Assembly: GCA_963815125.1 (NCBI GenBank)
Contig: CAWFFM010000003.1
Coordinates: forward strand, 124,001 to 188,000
Source of the DNA: Actinocatenispora sp963815125
Lineage (GTDB): Bacteria; Actinomycetota; Actinomycetes; Mycobacteriales; Micromonosporaceae
Direction: 5' to 3'
DNA length: 64,000 nucleotides
The notes under the pieces were generated by a model that had not been told where the DNA came from, did no database searches, and worked only from the letters and a program-made list of their open reading frames with translations. Made by a program: the position numbers and the translations under genes. Positions 32,628 to 41,655 of the stretch are shown piece by piece (within the stretch, counting starts at the first letter, position 1; each line of letters starts with the position of its first letter).

Positions 32628-34784
32628 TCAGAGTCCTTCGGCGACCGAGGCGGCGATCTTCAGCCAGGCGTCCTTGCTGGACTGGCTGAGTCCGCTGTAA
32701 CGGATCGGCTCCCCCGAGTCGAGCAGCTTCTCGTACGGCGCGAGCAGTACCGCCCGGGTCCGGGCCGAGAAGTGCCGTTGTACCGCCGGCAGGTCCAGGT
32801 CCTTACGGTGCGCCGGCATCGAGACCACGGTGACCGCGCGGCGTACCAGATCGTGGCGGCCCGTCTGCTCCAGATGGTCCAGCGCCCGGGCGGCGGTCTC
32901 GGCCGAGTCGTTGCGGGCCGACATGCACACCACCAGTTGGTCGGTCGCGTCGATCGCGGACTGCCAGTTCGCGGCCCGTACGTTGTTCCCGGTGTCCACC
33001 ACGATCAGCTTGTAGAACCGGCTGACGACCTCGCGGATGTCCCGGAACGCCTGCGAGGTGAGCATCTCCCCGGCGGTCGCCGACTCGTCCGAGGCGAGTA
33101 CGTCGAACATCGCCTCGCCCTGCGAGCGGACGTACTGGGAGAGGTCGCCGACCCGCCCGGTCGGACCCCGGAAATGGGTCAGATCGCGGAGCAGATCCCG
33201 TACCGTCCGGTTGTGGAAATCCTGCTGGGCACGCATGCCCAGGGTGCCCTGCGTCTCGTTGTTGTCCCATGCCAGTAGGTAACCGCCGCGCTTCTGCCCG
33301 AAGGTCATCGCGATCATCAGGACGGCGACCGTCTTGCCGGCGCCACCCTTCGGATTGATCACGGTCACCTGGCGCAGCCCACCGAAATTGCGGCGGACCA
33401 TGTCCACGGCGTGCCGCTGGTCCTGCTCCTTGCGACCCGGACCCATCTTGAGCAGGCCGAACGATCCCACCCGCATGGCTTTCCGGACGCCGTTGTTGGC
33501 CACCGGGTCGGTGGGCCGGGCGGCCCGCCGCTGGGCGAAGTCGTCGGCGGTCGGTGCGTGGTCGTAGCCGGGCAGCGGCGCGGTCGGTGGCGCCGGCTGC
33601 TGGTACGGGCCCGGCGACTGCGGACCGTGACCACGTGGGGTCGCGTAACCCTGCTGCGGTTGTCCACCGACCTGCTGGTAGCCCTGTGGATAAGTCTGTG
33701 CATAACCCTGTTGCCAGTCGGGCGTGGGTTGTTCGTAGCCGCCACCCTGCGGACCGGGGTACTGCTGTTCGGCGTAGGGGGGGCCTCCGTACTGCTGCTG
33801 ACCGGCGTACTGCTCCGTGTACTGGGGCGGTGTCCCGCCCGGCGGTGGACCCGCTGCGCCGTCGTCCACCGGCTGACCACCCGTCGTGGCGGGGCCGGGT
33901 GCGCCGTGCTGGGCACCGTCCGCTGCCGGGTACTGCGGTTGGCCCGGAGCGCCGTGACCGGCTGCGGCCGGGTCCGGTGCCGACTGCCCGCCGGCACCGG
34001 ACACCGGTGGGAACGCGCCGGTCTGATCGCCGGGGCGGGCCGTACCGTCAGCCTGGGCGTGCCCCCACGGTCCACCCGAGGTCGCCGCGCCCGGACCGGG
34101 GAACGCCACCTCCTGCTGGTGGTCGTAGAAGTTGTCGTCCGGCGGCGGGGCTGTGGCGGGGCCTGCCGGCGCCTCCGCGTCGGCCGGGAACTCCGGCCAA
34201 CCCCCGGTCGGTGCGGCCGACCCAGGGCCGGGCGGCGTACCGGCGGGTTGCTGACCTGACGCGTCCCCGAACGGGTCGAGCGGCTGGTCACCCCCCATCG
34301 GCGGCCAGGACTGGTCGGAGGGCGGAGCATCGGCCGCGGGCGTCTGCTGTGGTGGGCCCCACGGTGCCTGCCGGTGCCCGGTCGGGGCGCTGGTCGCCGC
34401 ACCCGGCGCGCCGGTCTGCTGCCCGGAGACCGGTTGCCCGGAGTCTGGTTGCTCGGAGTCGGGTTGCCCTGCGTCAGCCTGCTCGGCGAAGGGCGGCCAC
34501 GGCGCGGGCGGGCCGGCCGGCGACTGGTCGTCCGACCCGTCCGCCGAGGGGAACGGGGCCCAGGCGTTCGGTGCGCCAGCAGCCTGTGGCGGCCACGAGT
34601 CCGCCGGTGGCCAGGCATCCGGCCCCGGACCGTCCTCGGCCGGCGGAGGCCAGGCGGCGGGCGAGGATTCGGCGTGCGGTGCGGAACCGTGGGACGCCGA
34701 CCCGGGTCGGTCGTCCGTGGGTGCCTGCCCGTCCCCCTCGCCCGGCGGTGGCGCCGACTGTGGGTTGGTGCGGGAATCCTCCAC
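32628..34784 (-). CDS. MinD/ParA-like ATPase with long Pro-rich N-terminus
   Basis: 718 residues. Residues 1-430 are disordered, rich in Pro, Gly, Gln, Ala and Tyr with PYAEQQYPGPQ-like repeats. From about 450 a P-loop ATPase follows: deviant Walker A in VINPKGGAGKTVAVLM, WDNNETQGTLGMRAQQD, KLIVVDTGNN, MSARNDSAETAARALDHL. Layout matches mycobacterial EspI and related ESX-linked or partition-like ATPases. GTG 34784 is chosen for the AGGGGG upstream. No ESX core gene is present here, so a type VII role is only a possibility. Acts in the cytoplasm, probably at the membrane. Confidence 0.85.
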   Translation of the reverse strand: MEDSRTNPQSAPPPGEGDGQAPTDDRPGSASHGSAPHAESSPAAWPPPAEDGPGPDAWPPADSWPPQAAGAPNAWAPFPSADGSDDQSPAGPPAPWPPFAEQADAGQPDSEQPDSGQPVSGQQTGAPGAATSAPTGHRQAPWGPPQQTPAADAPPSDQSWPPMGGDQPLDPFGDASGQQPAGTPPGPGSAAPTGGWPEFPADAEAPAGPATAPPPDDNFYDHQQEVAFPGPGAATSGGPWGHAQADGTARPGDQTGAFPPVSGAGGQSAPDPAAAGHGAPGQPQYPAADGAQHGAPGPATTGGQPVDDGAAGPPPGGTPPQYTEQYAGQQQYGGPPYAEQQYPGPQGGGYEQPTPDWQQGYAQTYPQGYQQVGGQPQQGYATPRGHGPQSPGPYQQPAPPTAPLPGYDHAPTADDFAQRRAARPTDPVANNGVRKAMRVGSFGLLKMGPGRKEQDQRHAVDMVRRNFGGLRQVTVINPKGGAGKTVAVLMIAMTFGQKRGGYLLAWDNNETQGTLGMRAQQDFHNRTVRDLLRDLTHFRGPTGRVGDLSQYVRSQGEAMFDVLASDESATAGEMLTSQAFRDIREVVSRFYKLIVVDTGNNVRAANWQSAIDATDQLVVCMSARNDSAETAARALDHLEQTGRHDLVRRAVTVVSMPAHRKDLDLPAVQRHFSARTRAVLLAPYEKLLDSGEPIRYSGLSQSSKDAWLKIAASVAEGL

Positions 34785-34954
34785 CAGTTCCCCCTGTACT
34801 GCCTGTGTGGTCGCCGACTGGGACGTCGGGATCCGTCGGATGCTCTCCTGGCACATTGTCAGGCATCAGCGCCGTCCATGCCGAATGCCCCGTCACCCGG
34901 GAGCGGGCCGGGCTGTCACGCTCGTCACTGTTGGTGCCCGGAGGGTCAGGCCGC

Positions 34955-35875
34955 TCAGCGGTACGCGGCCCACGCCGCGTGCTCCATCCACCAGGTCCGT
35001 TTGCGGGTCAGGTCCCCCGTACCGCCGTCGTCGGAGTACGGCACGTCGGAACTGGGCGTGACCGCGACCGCGCGACCACGGGCACGCCGTACCTCGATAC
35101 GGTGCCGGCGGTTGCCCAGCCACCGGTGCCCGGCCCGGCCCAGTACGGCGACCGCCACGTCCAGTACGCCGTCGGTCGGCTCGGCCCGGGTGACCAGCGG
35201 CAGGCCGTCCAGCTCCGCGTAGCCGGGGCCGTCGGCGTTCACCACCGCGCAGGCCAGCAGCGGATCCGTACCGTCGCTGAGCACCGTGTCGTCCACGTTC
35301 ACCAGGCCCCGCCACGGCACCGGTCGGCCCGAGTCGTCCGCGCCGCCCAGCAGCGCGCCGTGCAGGGTGACCGAGCCGCTGTCGGTACGCAGCAGATCGA
35401 AGCGGGTACTGCGGTCGGCCAGTACGGCAGCGGCCAGCTCGGCCGGGTCGCGGGGCAGCCCCAACCGGGCCACCAGGTCACCGGTACCGGGACCGAGCGG
35501 TAGCAGGCCGATCGGCGGCAGATCCGGTACGGTCCGCCCGGCCGGCAGATCGTCCGGGCGCTGGCTGGGCGGCGGGGCGTACCGACGGACCATGCGGCGG
35601 ACCACCGCCCGGGGTTCGCCGTCGGTGTCGCCGGCCACCACGAGCCGGCCCGTACCGTCCAGCAACGTCTCCTCGATCACCCGGTCGATCTCGGCGTCCG
35701 AGTTCGCCTCCACGATGCGTACCGTGGCGCCACCGTCGCGCAGCGCATCTCGGCAGGTCAGTACCGGTACCCGGACGCCGCCGGTCGGGTCGGCGGTCCC
35801 GCCGCACCCGCCGCCGCAGTCGTCCTCGCAGTCCGAGCCGTGTCCCAGGCTCAGCAGCACCACCTCAACGCCCAC
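34955..35875 (-). CDS. Diacylglycerol kinase catalytic-domain protein, degenerate
   Basis: 306 residues. Layout follows DAGK/YegS lipid kinases: an alpha-beta ATP domain with RLVVAGDTDGEPRAVVRRM, PPIGLLPLGPGTGDLVARLGLP, then a beta domain. Yet the glycine loop GGDGT reads AGDTDG, and the substrate loop GTGNDF reads GPGTGDL, so key residues are altered. The N-terminal Cys/Gly-Asp stretch (GSDCEDDCGGGCGG) is unusual. The GTG at 35875 is a guess without a Shine-Dalgarno. It may be a lipid kinase or an inactive relative. Divergent from purA. Confidence 0.75.
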   Translation of the reverse strand: MGVEVVLLSLGHGSDCEDDCGGGCGGTADPTGGVRVPVLTCRDALRDGGATVRIVEANSDAEIDRVIEETLLDGTGRLVVAGDTDGEPRAVVRRMVRRYAPPPSQRPDDLPAGRTVPDLPPIGLLPLGPGTGDLVARLGLPRDPAELAAAVLADRSTRFDLLRTDSGSVTLHGALLGGADDSGRPVPWRGLVNVDDTVLSDGTDPLLACAVVNADGPGYAELDGLPLVTRAEPTDGVLDVAVAVLGRAGHRWLGNRRHRIEVRRARGRAVAVTPSSDVPYSDDGGTGDLTRKRTWWMEHAAWAAYR

Positions 35876-36071
35876 CCGGCAGACAGTACCCAGGGTGAGG
35901 TGACCGGCCGCAGCCGCGCATACGACGCAGGCGACCCGGGTACGCCGCTCGACTGCGGACAGCCGGTCGGCGAGCGACACACGTCGCACGCCGTGTGGGT
36001 GGTGGCATGTGCCCCGCTGCCAGCACATAGGGTGCCGGTGGGCAGGACGCGGCGCAGAGAGGGCGGACGGT

Positions 36072-37358
36072 ATGCCGGCAATCGTGGTCGTCGGGGGACA
36101 GTGGGGCGACGAGGGCAAGGGCAGAGCCACCGACCAGCTGGGCGAGCGGGTCGACTATGTGGTGCGCTACCAGGGTGGCAACAACGCCGGGCACACCATC
36201 GTGACGCCGGACGGGGAACGCTTCGCGCTGCACCTGCTGCCGTCCGGGGTGATCACACCGAACGTGGTGCCGGTGATCGGCAACGGTGTCGTGGTCGACC
36301 CGAAGGTGCTGATCGAGGAGATGGACGCGCTGGCCGCGCGCGGCGTCTCCACCGACAAACTTCTCATCTCCGCTGATGCGCACCTGATCATGCCGTACCA
36401 CCGGATCATGGACAAGCTCATCGAGCGGTACCTGGGCGAGGCCCGGATCGGCACCACCGGGCGGGGCATCGGCCCCGCGTACGGCGACAAGATCGCCCGG
36501 ATCGGCATCCGGATGCAGGACCTGCTCGACCCCGGCATCCTGAGCAAGAAGATCGACGGCGCGCTGCGCGAGAAGAACCAGGTACTGGTCAAGGTCTACA
36601 ACCGCAAGGCCATCGACGTCGAGGCGATCTGCGCCGAGTACCTGGGCTACGCCGAGCGGCTCAACCGGCACATCGCCGACACCCGGCTGGTGCTCGACCA
36701 GGCGTTGCGTGACGGCCGCACAGTACTGCTGGAAGGCGCCCAGGCCACCCTGCTCGACCTGGACCACGGCACGTATCCGTTCGTCACCTCCTCCAACCCG
36801 ACCTCCGGCGGCGCCTGCGTCGGCGCCGGCATCCCGCCCACCCGCATCGACCGGGTGGTCGGCGTCAGCAAGGCGTACACCACCCGGGTCGGCGCCGGAC
36901 CGTTCCCCACCGAACTGCACGACGAGGCCGGCGAGCACCTGCGCAAGGTCGGCCAGGAGTACGGCACCACCACCGGCCGGCCCCGCCGTACCGGCTGGTT
37001 CGACGCGGTCGTCGCGCGCTACGCGGTACGGGTCAACGGCCTGACCGACCTGGTACTCACCAAGCTGGACATCCTGTCCGGCCTGGACCGGGTACCGATC
37101 TGCGTCGGCTACCAGGTCGACGGGGAACGCCACGACGACATGCCGATGACCCAGACCGCGTTCCACCACGCCAAGCCGATCTACGAGTACCTGGACGGCT
37201 GGTGGGAGGACCTGTCCACGGCGCGCGAGTTCACCGACCTGCCGGTCAACGCGCAGCGCTACGTACAGCGGGTCGAGGAACTCTGTGACACCCCGGTCAG
37301 CGTCGTCGGTGTCGGCCCGGGCCGCGACCAGACCATCGTCCGCCGCGACCTCCTCTGA
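36072..37358 (+). CDS. purA: Adenylosuccinate synthetase
   Basis: 428 residues, full length. GTP loop GGQWGDEGKGRATD at 8-21, catalytic His in GNNAGHTIV, IGTTGRGIGPAYGDK, LLEGAQATLLDLDHGTYPFVTSSNP, and GRPRRTGWFDAV. Joins IMP with aspartate using GTP, the first committed step to AMP; the next enzyme PurB is encoded at 42.5 kb. Its stop is followed by a gap of over 700 bp with repeats, so it is monocistronic. Confidence 0.98.
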   Translation: MPAIVVVGGQWGDEGKGRATDQLGERVDYVVRYQGGNNAGHTIVTPDGERFALHLLPSGVITPNVVPVIGNGVVVDPKVLIEEMDALAARGVSTDKLLISADAHLIMPYHRIMDKLIERYLGEARIGTTGRGIGPAYGDKIARIGIRMQDLLDPGILSKKIDGALREKNQVLVKVYNRKAIDVEAICAEYLGYAERLNRHIADTRLVLDQALRDGRTVLLEGAQATLLDLDHGTYPFVTSSNPTSGGACVGAGIPPTRIDRVVGVSKAYTTRVGAGPFPTELHDEAGEHLRKVGQEYGTTTGRPRRTGWFDAVVARYAVRVNGLTDLVLTKLDILSGLDRVPICVGYQVDGERHDDMPMTQTAFHHAKPIYEYLDGWWEDLSTAREFTDLPVNAQRYVQRVEELCDTPVSVVGVGPGRDQTIVRRDLL

Positions 37359-37545
37359 CCTGCTCCTCCGATCTGCCCCACGGCCAGTTCGCCGTCCTTT
37401 GCGCGGTACGCGCATCGCGCTGCGCCATGCGTACCGGGCCATGATCACGTCCCGCGCCGCGTCGATCATGACCCGGTGGCCGACGCCATTCATCCACTGG
37501 AAGATGAGCTCTGCCGCCGACCCGTCAGACCACCAACCGCCACCA

Positions 37546-37593
37546 CCACTGCCACTGCCACTGCCACTGCCACTGCCACTGCCACTGCCACTG
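37546..37593 (+). repeat. Eight tandem CCACTG hexamers
   Basis: Uninterrupted 6-bp repeats ending one base before the first arm of double-hairpin element C. Prone to slippage. Not in a gene. Confidence 0.95.
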
Positions 37594-37594
37594 C

Positions 37595-37739
37595 GCATTT
37601 TCCCCGAAAGGATAGTTTTGCCCGAATTTCTGAGCGGACATTCGGGGAAAATGCACCTCTAATTGACCTGAGGAGAGCATTTTTCCTGAATGTACCCTTC
37701 GAAAAAGGGACTTAACAGCTATTCGGGGAAAATGCTCTC
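37595..37739 (+). repeat. Double-hairpin intergenic element C
   Basis: Unit 1: GCATTTTCCCCGAA (37595-37608) with TTCGGGGAAAATGC (37641-37654), perfect. Unit 2: GAGAGCATTTTTCCTGAAT (37673-37691) with ATTCGGGGAAAATGCTCTC (37721-37739), two mismatches. The loops GTTTTGCCCGAATTTCTGAG and AAAAAGGGACTTAACAG parallel those of element A in the same order, so orientation is the same. Confidence 0.85.
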
Positions 37740-37865
37740 CCTAGAAGGGTGGAAGATCCGTTTCGAGTGCCTGACTCGGAATAGGCGGAATCTTCGGGTG
37801 ACGGTGTTGGTGCGTTGATCATGGTTTGAGCGACAACGGTGTTCAGGCACGTGGGTGTTTGGGCT

Positions 37866-37959
37866 GGTCAAGATTCGAGGTAGTGGGCCGTGTGCCCACT
37901 GATCGTGGCCTTTCACGCAGTTTATGGGGGCTGGTGGCCCACTGTCTGAGATCTTGAGC
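37866..37959. repeat. TCAAGAT palindromic repeat, copy 2
   Basis: Left arm GGTCAAGATTCGAGG... (37866-37888), right arm ending GAGATCTTGAGC (37937-37959), loop with ATGGGGGCTGGTGG. Related along its length to 9792-9888 and in the same orientation, but placed after rather than before the double-hairpin element. Confidence 0.72.
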
Positions 37960-38083
37960 GCGGCCCTTCCACTCCGCACCCCAGAAGGTTGGAGCTTGCC
38001 GGCCACTCTGCCTGAAGACCACCCGCCGGGGGGCGCCGCGGGGAGGTCGGGAGGGCCGGGAGCTGGGCACGTAGGCTCGTTGC

Positions 38084-39334
38084 GTGCGGGTACTGCTGAT
38101 CGGCACCGGTGGGCGTGAGCATGCGTTGGCGCTCGCACTGGCGGCCGACCCTGAGGTGGAGTCGTTGGTCTGCGCGCCGGGCAATCCCGGTATGGCGGAG
38201 CTGGCCGAGCTGCGCGAGGTGGCGGCCGACGATCCGGTGGCGGTGACCGGGCTGGCCGCCGAGGTCGGTGCGGACCTGGTGGTGGTGGGGCCGGAGGCGC
38301 CGCTGGTGGCGGGGGTCGCCGATGCGGTACGCGCGGCGGGCATCGACTGTTTCGGTCCGTCCGCGGCGGCGGCCCGGTTGGAGGGTTCGAAGGCGTTCGC
38401 CAAGGCGGTGATGGGTGCGGCGAAGGTACCGACGGCCCGGGCGCACACCTGCCGTACGCCGGACGAGGTGGGCCGCGCGCTGGACGAGTTCGGTGCGCCG
38501 TACGTGGTGAAGAACGACGGTCTGGCCGCCGGCAAGGGCGTGGTGGTGACCGACGACCGGCAGCTGGCCCTGGATCACGCGGCGGCCTGCGGCACGGTCG
38601 TGGTGGAGGAGTACCTGGCCGGGCCGGAGGTGTCGCTGTTCGTGGTGACCGACGGTACGGCGGCGGTGCCGCTGGTGCCGGCGCAGGACTTCAAGCGGAT
38701 CGGCGACGGGGACAGCGGACCGAACACCGGCGGGATGGGCGCGTACGCCCCGCTGCCGTGGGCGCCGCCCGGCCTGGTCGACGAGGTGCTGCGTGATGTG
38801 GTGCACCCGTTGCTCGCCGAGCTGCGCGGACGGGACGCGACGTTCGCCGGCCTGTTGTACGTGGGGCTGGCGCTGACCGCCGACGGCCCGAAGGTGATCG
38901 AGTTCAACGCCAGGTTCGGCGACCCGGAGACCCAGGTGGTACTCCCGTTGCTGGCGTCGCCGCTGGGTGGGCTGCTGCGCGCGGCGGCCACCGGCACGCT
39001 CGCCGACCAGCCGCCGTTGCGGTGGCGGGACGGCGCGGCGGTCACCGTGGTGCTGGCGTCCGCCGGCTATCCGGGCACCCCGCGTACCGGCGAGGTGATC
39101 TCCGGGGCGGACCTGCCCGGTCTGGTCCATGCCGGTACGGCCCGCCGGGCGGACGGCGCGCTGGTCTCGTCGGGGGGCCGGGTGCTGTGCGCCACCGGTA
39201 CCGGAACCGACCTGGCCGCCGCGCGCGACGCCGCGTACGCGCTGGCCGACCGGGTGGTACTGCCCGGCGGGCAGCGACGTTCGGACATCGCCCTGGCCGC
39301 GGTCCGCGGCGAGATCCGGCTGCCCGGCACCTGA
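38084..39334 (+). CDS. purD: Phosphoribosylamine-glycine ligase
   Basis: 416 residues. ATP-grasp enzyme: VLLIGTGGREHALALAL start, GPEAPLVAGVADAV, KNDGLAAGKGVVV, NTGGMGAYAPLPW, and EFNARFGDPETQ with metal ligands. Makes GAR in step 2 of purine synthesis. GTG 38084 has no Shine-Dalgarno, but TAGGCT (38072-38077) lies exactly six bases before it, so a leaderless mRNA is likely. Confidence 0.97.
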   Translation: MRVLLIGTGGREHALALALAADPEVESLVCAPGNPGMAELAELREVAADDPVAVTGLAAEVGADLVVVGPEAPLVAGVADAVRAAGIDCFGPSAAAARLEGSKAFAKAVMGAAKVPTARAHTCRTPDEVGRALDEFGAPYVVKNDGLAAGKGVVVTDDRQLALDHAAACGTVVVEEYLAGPEVSLFVVTDGTAAVPLVPAQDFKRIGDGDSGPNTGGMGAYAPLPWAPPGLVDEVLRDVVHPLLAELRGRDATFAGLLYVGLALTADGPKVIEFNARFGDPETQVVLPLLASPLGGLLRAAATGTLADQPPLRWRDGAAVTVVLASAGYPGTPRTGEVISGADLPGLVHAGTARRADGALVSSGGRVLCATGTGTDLAAARDAAYALADRVVLPGGQRRSDIALAAVRGEIRLPGT

Positions 39335-39567
39335 CACCTGCCCGGACCAACGGGCCGCCCGGCCGTAGCGGGTCGCCCGGCCCAACGGGCCACAGCAGGC
39401 GGCCGCCCAACGGGCCGCAGCTGGCCGCCGGGCACCGGCCCGGGCACCGGCCCAGGCACCGGGCGAGGCACCGGGCGAGGTAAGCGACACCGAACCGCAA
39501 TCGTCCTGACATCGGCCTGAACCCCCCTGTCTGCTGCCCTGTACGTCACGGGGGGCCGGTAAATGGG

Positions 39568-40101
39568 GTGATGATGTCGGCCGGGTCAGAGTGGGAAGGC
39601 GAGTTCGCCGAGTACTTCGCGGCACGCGGTCAGGCGCTCCGGCGGACCGCGTACGCGCTCTGCGGTGACTGGCACACCGCCGAGGATCTGGTGCAGTCGA
39701 CGTTCATCCAGCTGTACCGGCACTGGCGGCGGATCCGGCAGGAGACCGTCGACGCGTACGCGCGGCGGACCCTGCTGAACATGTTCCTGTCCAGTCGACG
39801 CTCCGCCTGGCGGGAACGGGTGGTGCCGGAGGTGCCTGAGCAGGTGGTGGTCGGGTCGGGCAGTGACGACCGGATCGACCTGTCCCGTGCGTTGTCCCGG
39901 TTGTCGCCGCGGCAGCGGGCGATGGTGGTGCTGCGCTACCTGGAGGACCTGTCGGTGGCGGAGGTGGCCGACCTGGTCGGGGTGGCGGAGGGCACGGTGA
40001 AGAGCCAGACGGCGCGGGGTGTACAGGCGCTGCGTACGGTGCTGGGCGGCCAGCGGACGGCGTCGTTGACCGGTCCGACGCGGGGGTGGCCCGGTGGATG
40101 A
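39568..40101 (+). CDS. SigE-family ECF RNA polymerase sigma factor
   Basis: 177 residues. Region 2 (YFAARGQALRRTAYALCGDWHTAEDLVQSTFIQLY) and region 4 (LSRLSPRQRAMVVLRYLEDLSVAEVADLVGVAEGTVKSQTARGVQAL) typical of the actinobacterial SigE-like ECF group. Start may be GTG 39568 or ATG 39571/39574. It overlaps the next gene by 8 nt; that membrane protein is its likely partner. Upstream 235 bp is made of GC-rich short repeats (CAACGGGCC, GGCACCGGGC). Confidence 0.93.
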   Translation: MMMSAGSEWEGEFAEYFAARGQALRRTAYALCGDWHTAEDLVQSTFIQLYRHWRRIRQETVDAYARRTLLNMFLSSRRSAWRERVVPEVPEQVVVGSGSDDRIDLSRALSRLSPRQRAMVVLRYLEDLSVAEVADLVGVAEGTVKSQTARGVQALRTVLGGQRTASLTGPTRGWPGG

Positions 40102-41413
40102 TCCGGTCGTACGGGCCGCCCTGCACGCCCACGTACGGTCCGGCGAGCCACCGATGTCCTTTGGTTCGGACCAGTTGATCGCCGCGGGCCGGCGGGCCCG
40201 GCGTACCCGTACGACCGGGGCGTTGCTCGGCACCGGCGTCGCGGTGGTCGTGGCGGTCGCGGCGGGCGCGGTGCTGCGGGTCGGGGTGCCGACCCGGCCG
40301 GCGCCGCCGGGAACGGTGCACCGGGCGGATTCCTCGACGGGCCGGCGGATCGATGCCGCTCTCCGGGCGAATCTGCCGGAGCGTGGCGGGCTGGTGCTGG
40401 AGCGGCTGTACCCCGGGGACTGGAACCGGACGACCGCGTTGCCGTCCGGGCAGGCGGACCGGGCCACCGAGTGGCACGGCGTGTGGCGCTCCGACCGGGG
40501 TGGCGCTGTGCAGACGGTGCTGGTGGACATGACGTTCCTGGCCGCGCCGGAGCCGGGGCCGCGGTGTGGTCCGGCCGACGGTACGGACTGTCTGCTGGGT
40601 TCGGGCCCGTACGGCACCTGGCTGAGCAGTTTCGTCCAGCGGTCGGGTACCGGTGACGGGGCCACGTTGTGGGCGGAGCAGCTGCGTACCGACTCGTTCG
40701 TGGTGCGGGTCGGTGACCGGGTCGCGGACGGTTCCGGGTTCCGGTTCAGCCGGTCGGAACTGACCCGGGCGGTGACCGCCGCCGCGTTGACCATCCCGGT
40801 GCCGGCGCGGTGGCCGGCGCGACCGTCCGCGGCGCCGGGCGGCGCGGTGCGGTACCGGCCCCCTGCGGTGAGCGCAGCGCAGCCTGCCGCGGAGATCCGG
40901 AGCCGGTTGGACCGGGCGGTCCGGGACGGCCTGCCGGGCGGTGCGTCACTGCGGGTACGCCGCTCGCCGATGCCGCTGGAGCTGACCGCGACCCGACTGG
41001 TGCCGTTGTCGGATGGCCGGTCGACGCGGGCGACGCGGTGGTACGCGGACTGGACCGGGCCGGGCGGCGCCGTACTGGCGTTGCAGGTGGCTCAGCCGGC
41101 GACGGGCCCGGCCACCCGTGCCGGTGGTGTCGCGCTGTGTGGTTCGGCGGACCGGATGGCGAGGTCGTCCTGCTCGGTGTCGCCGTTGGACGGTGGTGGC
41201 TGGCTGGTCCGTACCGACCTGCGTAGTGGCGACGGCGCCGAGGAGGCGGTGCAGCGTGAAGTGGCGGTGTTGCGGGTGGACGGGTCGCGGGTCCGGTTGA
41301 CCGAGTCGGTGCGGGTCCGGGACCGACCGGTGCCGGTGCTCCCGTTCAGCGCTGAGGAACTGGTCAGTGTGGCGACGGGCGCCGAGCTGTACGTTCCGCC
41401 GGCCCGTCGCTGA
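40094..41413 (+). CDS. Single-pass membrane protein paired with ECF sigma
   Basis: 439 residues. A cytoplasmic N-terminus of about 40 residues (VRAALHAHVRSGEPPMSFGSD), one membrane helix near 42-64 (ALLGTGVAVVVAVAAGAVL), then an extracellular part with two related halves (RIDAALRANLPERGGLVLERL and EIRSRLDRAVRDGLPGGASLRV, each followed by a Cys pair). No zinc-binding anti-sigma motif is visible. GTG 40094 overlaps the sigma gene stop. Anti-sigma or sensor function is inferred from the overlap alone. Confidence 0.8.
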   Translation: MDDPVVRAALHAHVRSGEPPMSFGSDQLIAAGRRARRTRTTGALLGTGVAVVVAVAAGAVLRVGVPTRPAPPGTVHRADSSTGRRIDAALRANLPERGGLVLERLYPGDWNRTTALPSGQADRATEWHGVWRSDRGGAVQTVLVDMTFLAAPEPGPRCGPADGTDCLLGSGPYGTWLSSFVQRSGTGDGATLWAEQLRTDSFVVRVGDRVADGSGFRFSRSELTRAVTAAALTIPVPARWPARPSAAPGGAVRYRPPAVSAAQPAAEIRSRLDRAVRDGLPGGASLRVRRSPMPLELTATRLVPLSDGRSTRATRWYADWTGPGGAVLALQVAQPATGPATRAGGVALCGSADRMARSSCSVSPLDGGGWLVRTDLRSGDGAEEAVQREVAVLRVDGSRVRLTESVRVRDRPVPVLPFSAEELVSVATGAELYVPPARR

Positions 41414-41655
41414 GCGCCCGGCACGCCGCACCCTCAACTGTCCATAGTGGACTCTCTGATCACGGGATGGTAACGAGAACTGGTAGGGTTGCTCTTCGAC
41501 TGCGCCATTTTCCGCCCAAAGAGGCAAGATATGTCCACTACTCGGCGGAGTGGTCCCAGCATATGAGCTACTAAATGGTGTGACCAAGCTATCTCGCGGC
41601 GGCTGATTAGCGTTGCGGGCAGAAGTGGGTCCGCGTTCGAGCGAAGGGAGTCAAC

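Larger units (their letters stand above)
37359..38083. other. Gene-free repeat-rich gap purA-purD
   Basis: 725 bp. From left to right: inverted CGGTACGC/GCGTACCG (near 37405-37436), GGCCATGATCACG (37437-37449) with an inverted partner near 37460, eight CCACTG repeats, double-hairpin element C, GCGTTGATCATGG (37812-37824), TCAAGAT repeat copy 2 and the purD promoter. No gene. Confidence 0.7.

Noticed and set aside
37865..39625. Minus-strand frames across purD and the repeat gap
   Set aside because: Arg/Pro-rich shadow sequence with no family resemblance; purD is certain.
40094..41413. Zinc-binding anti-sigma factor
   Set aside because: No HxxxCxxC motif; only position supports a sigma-partner role.
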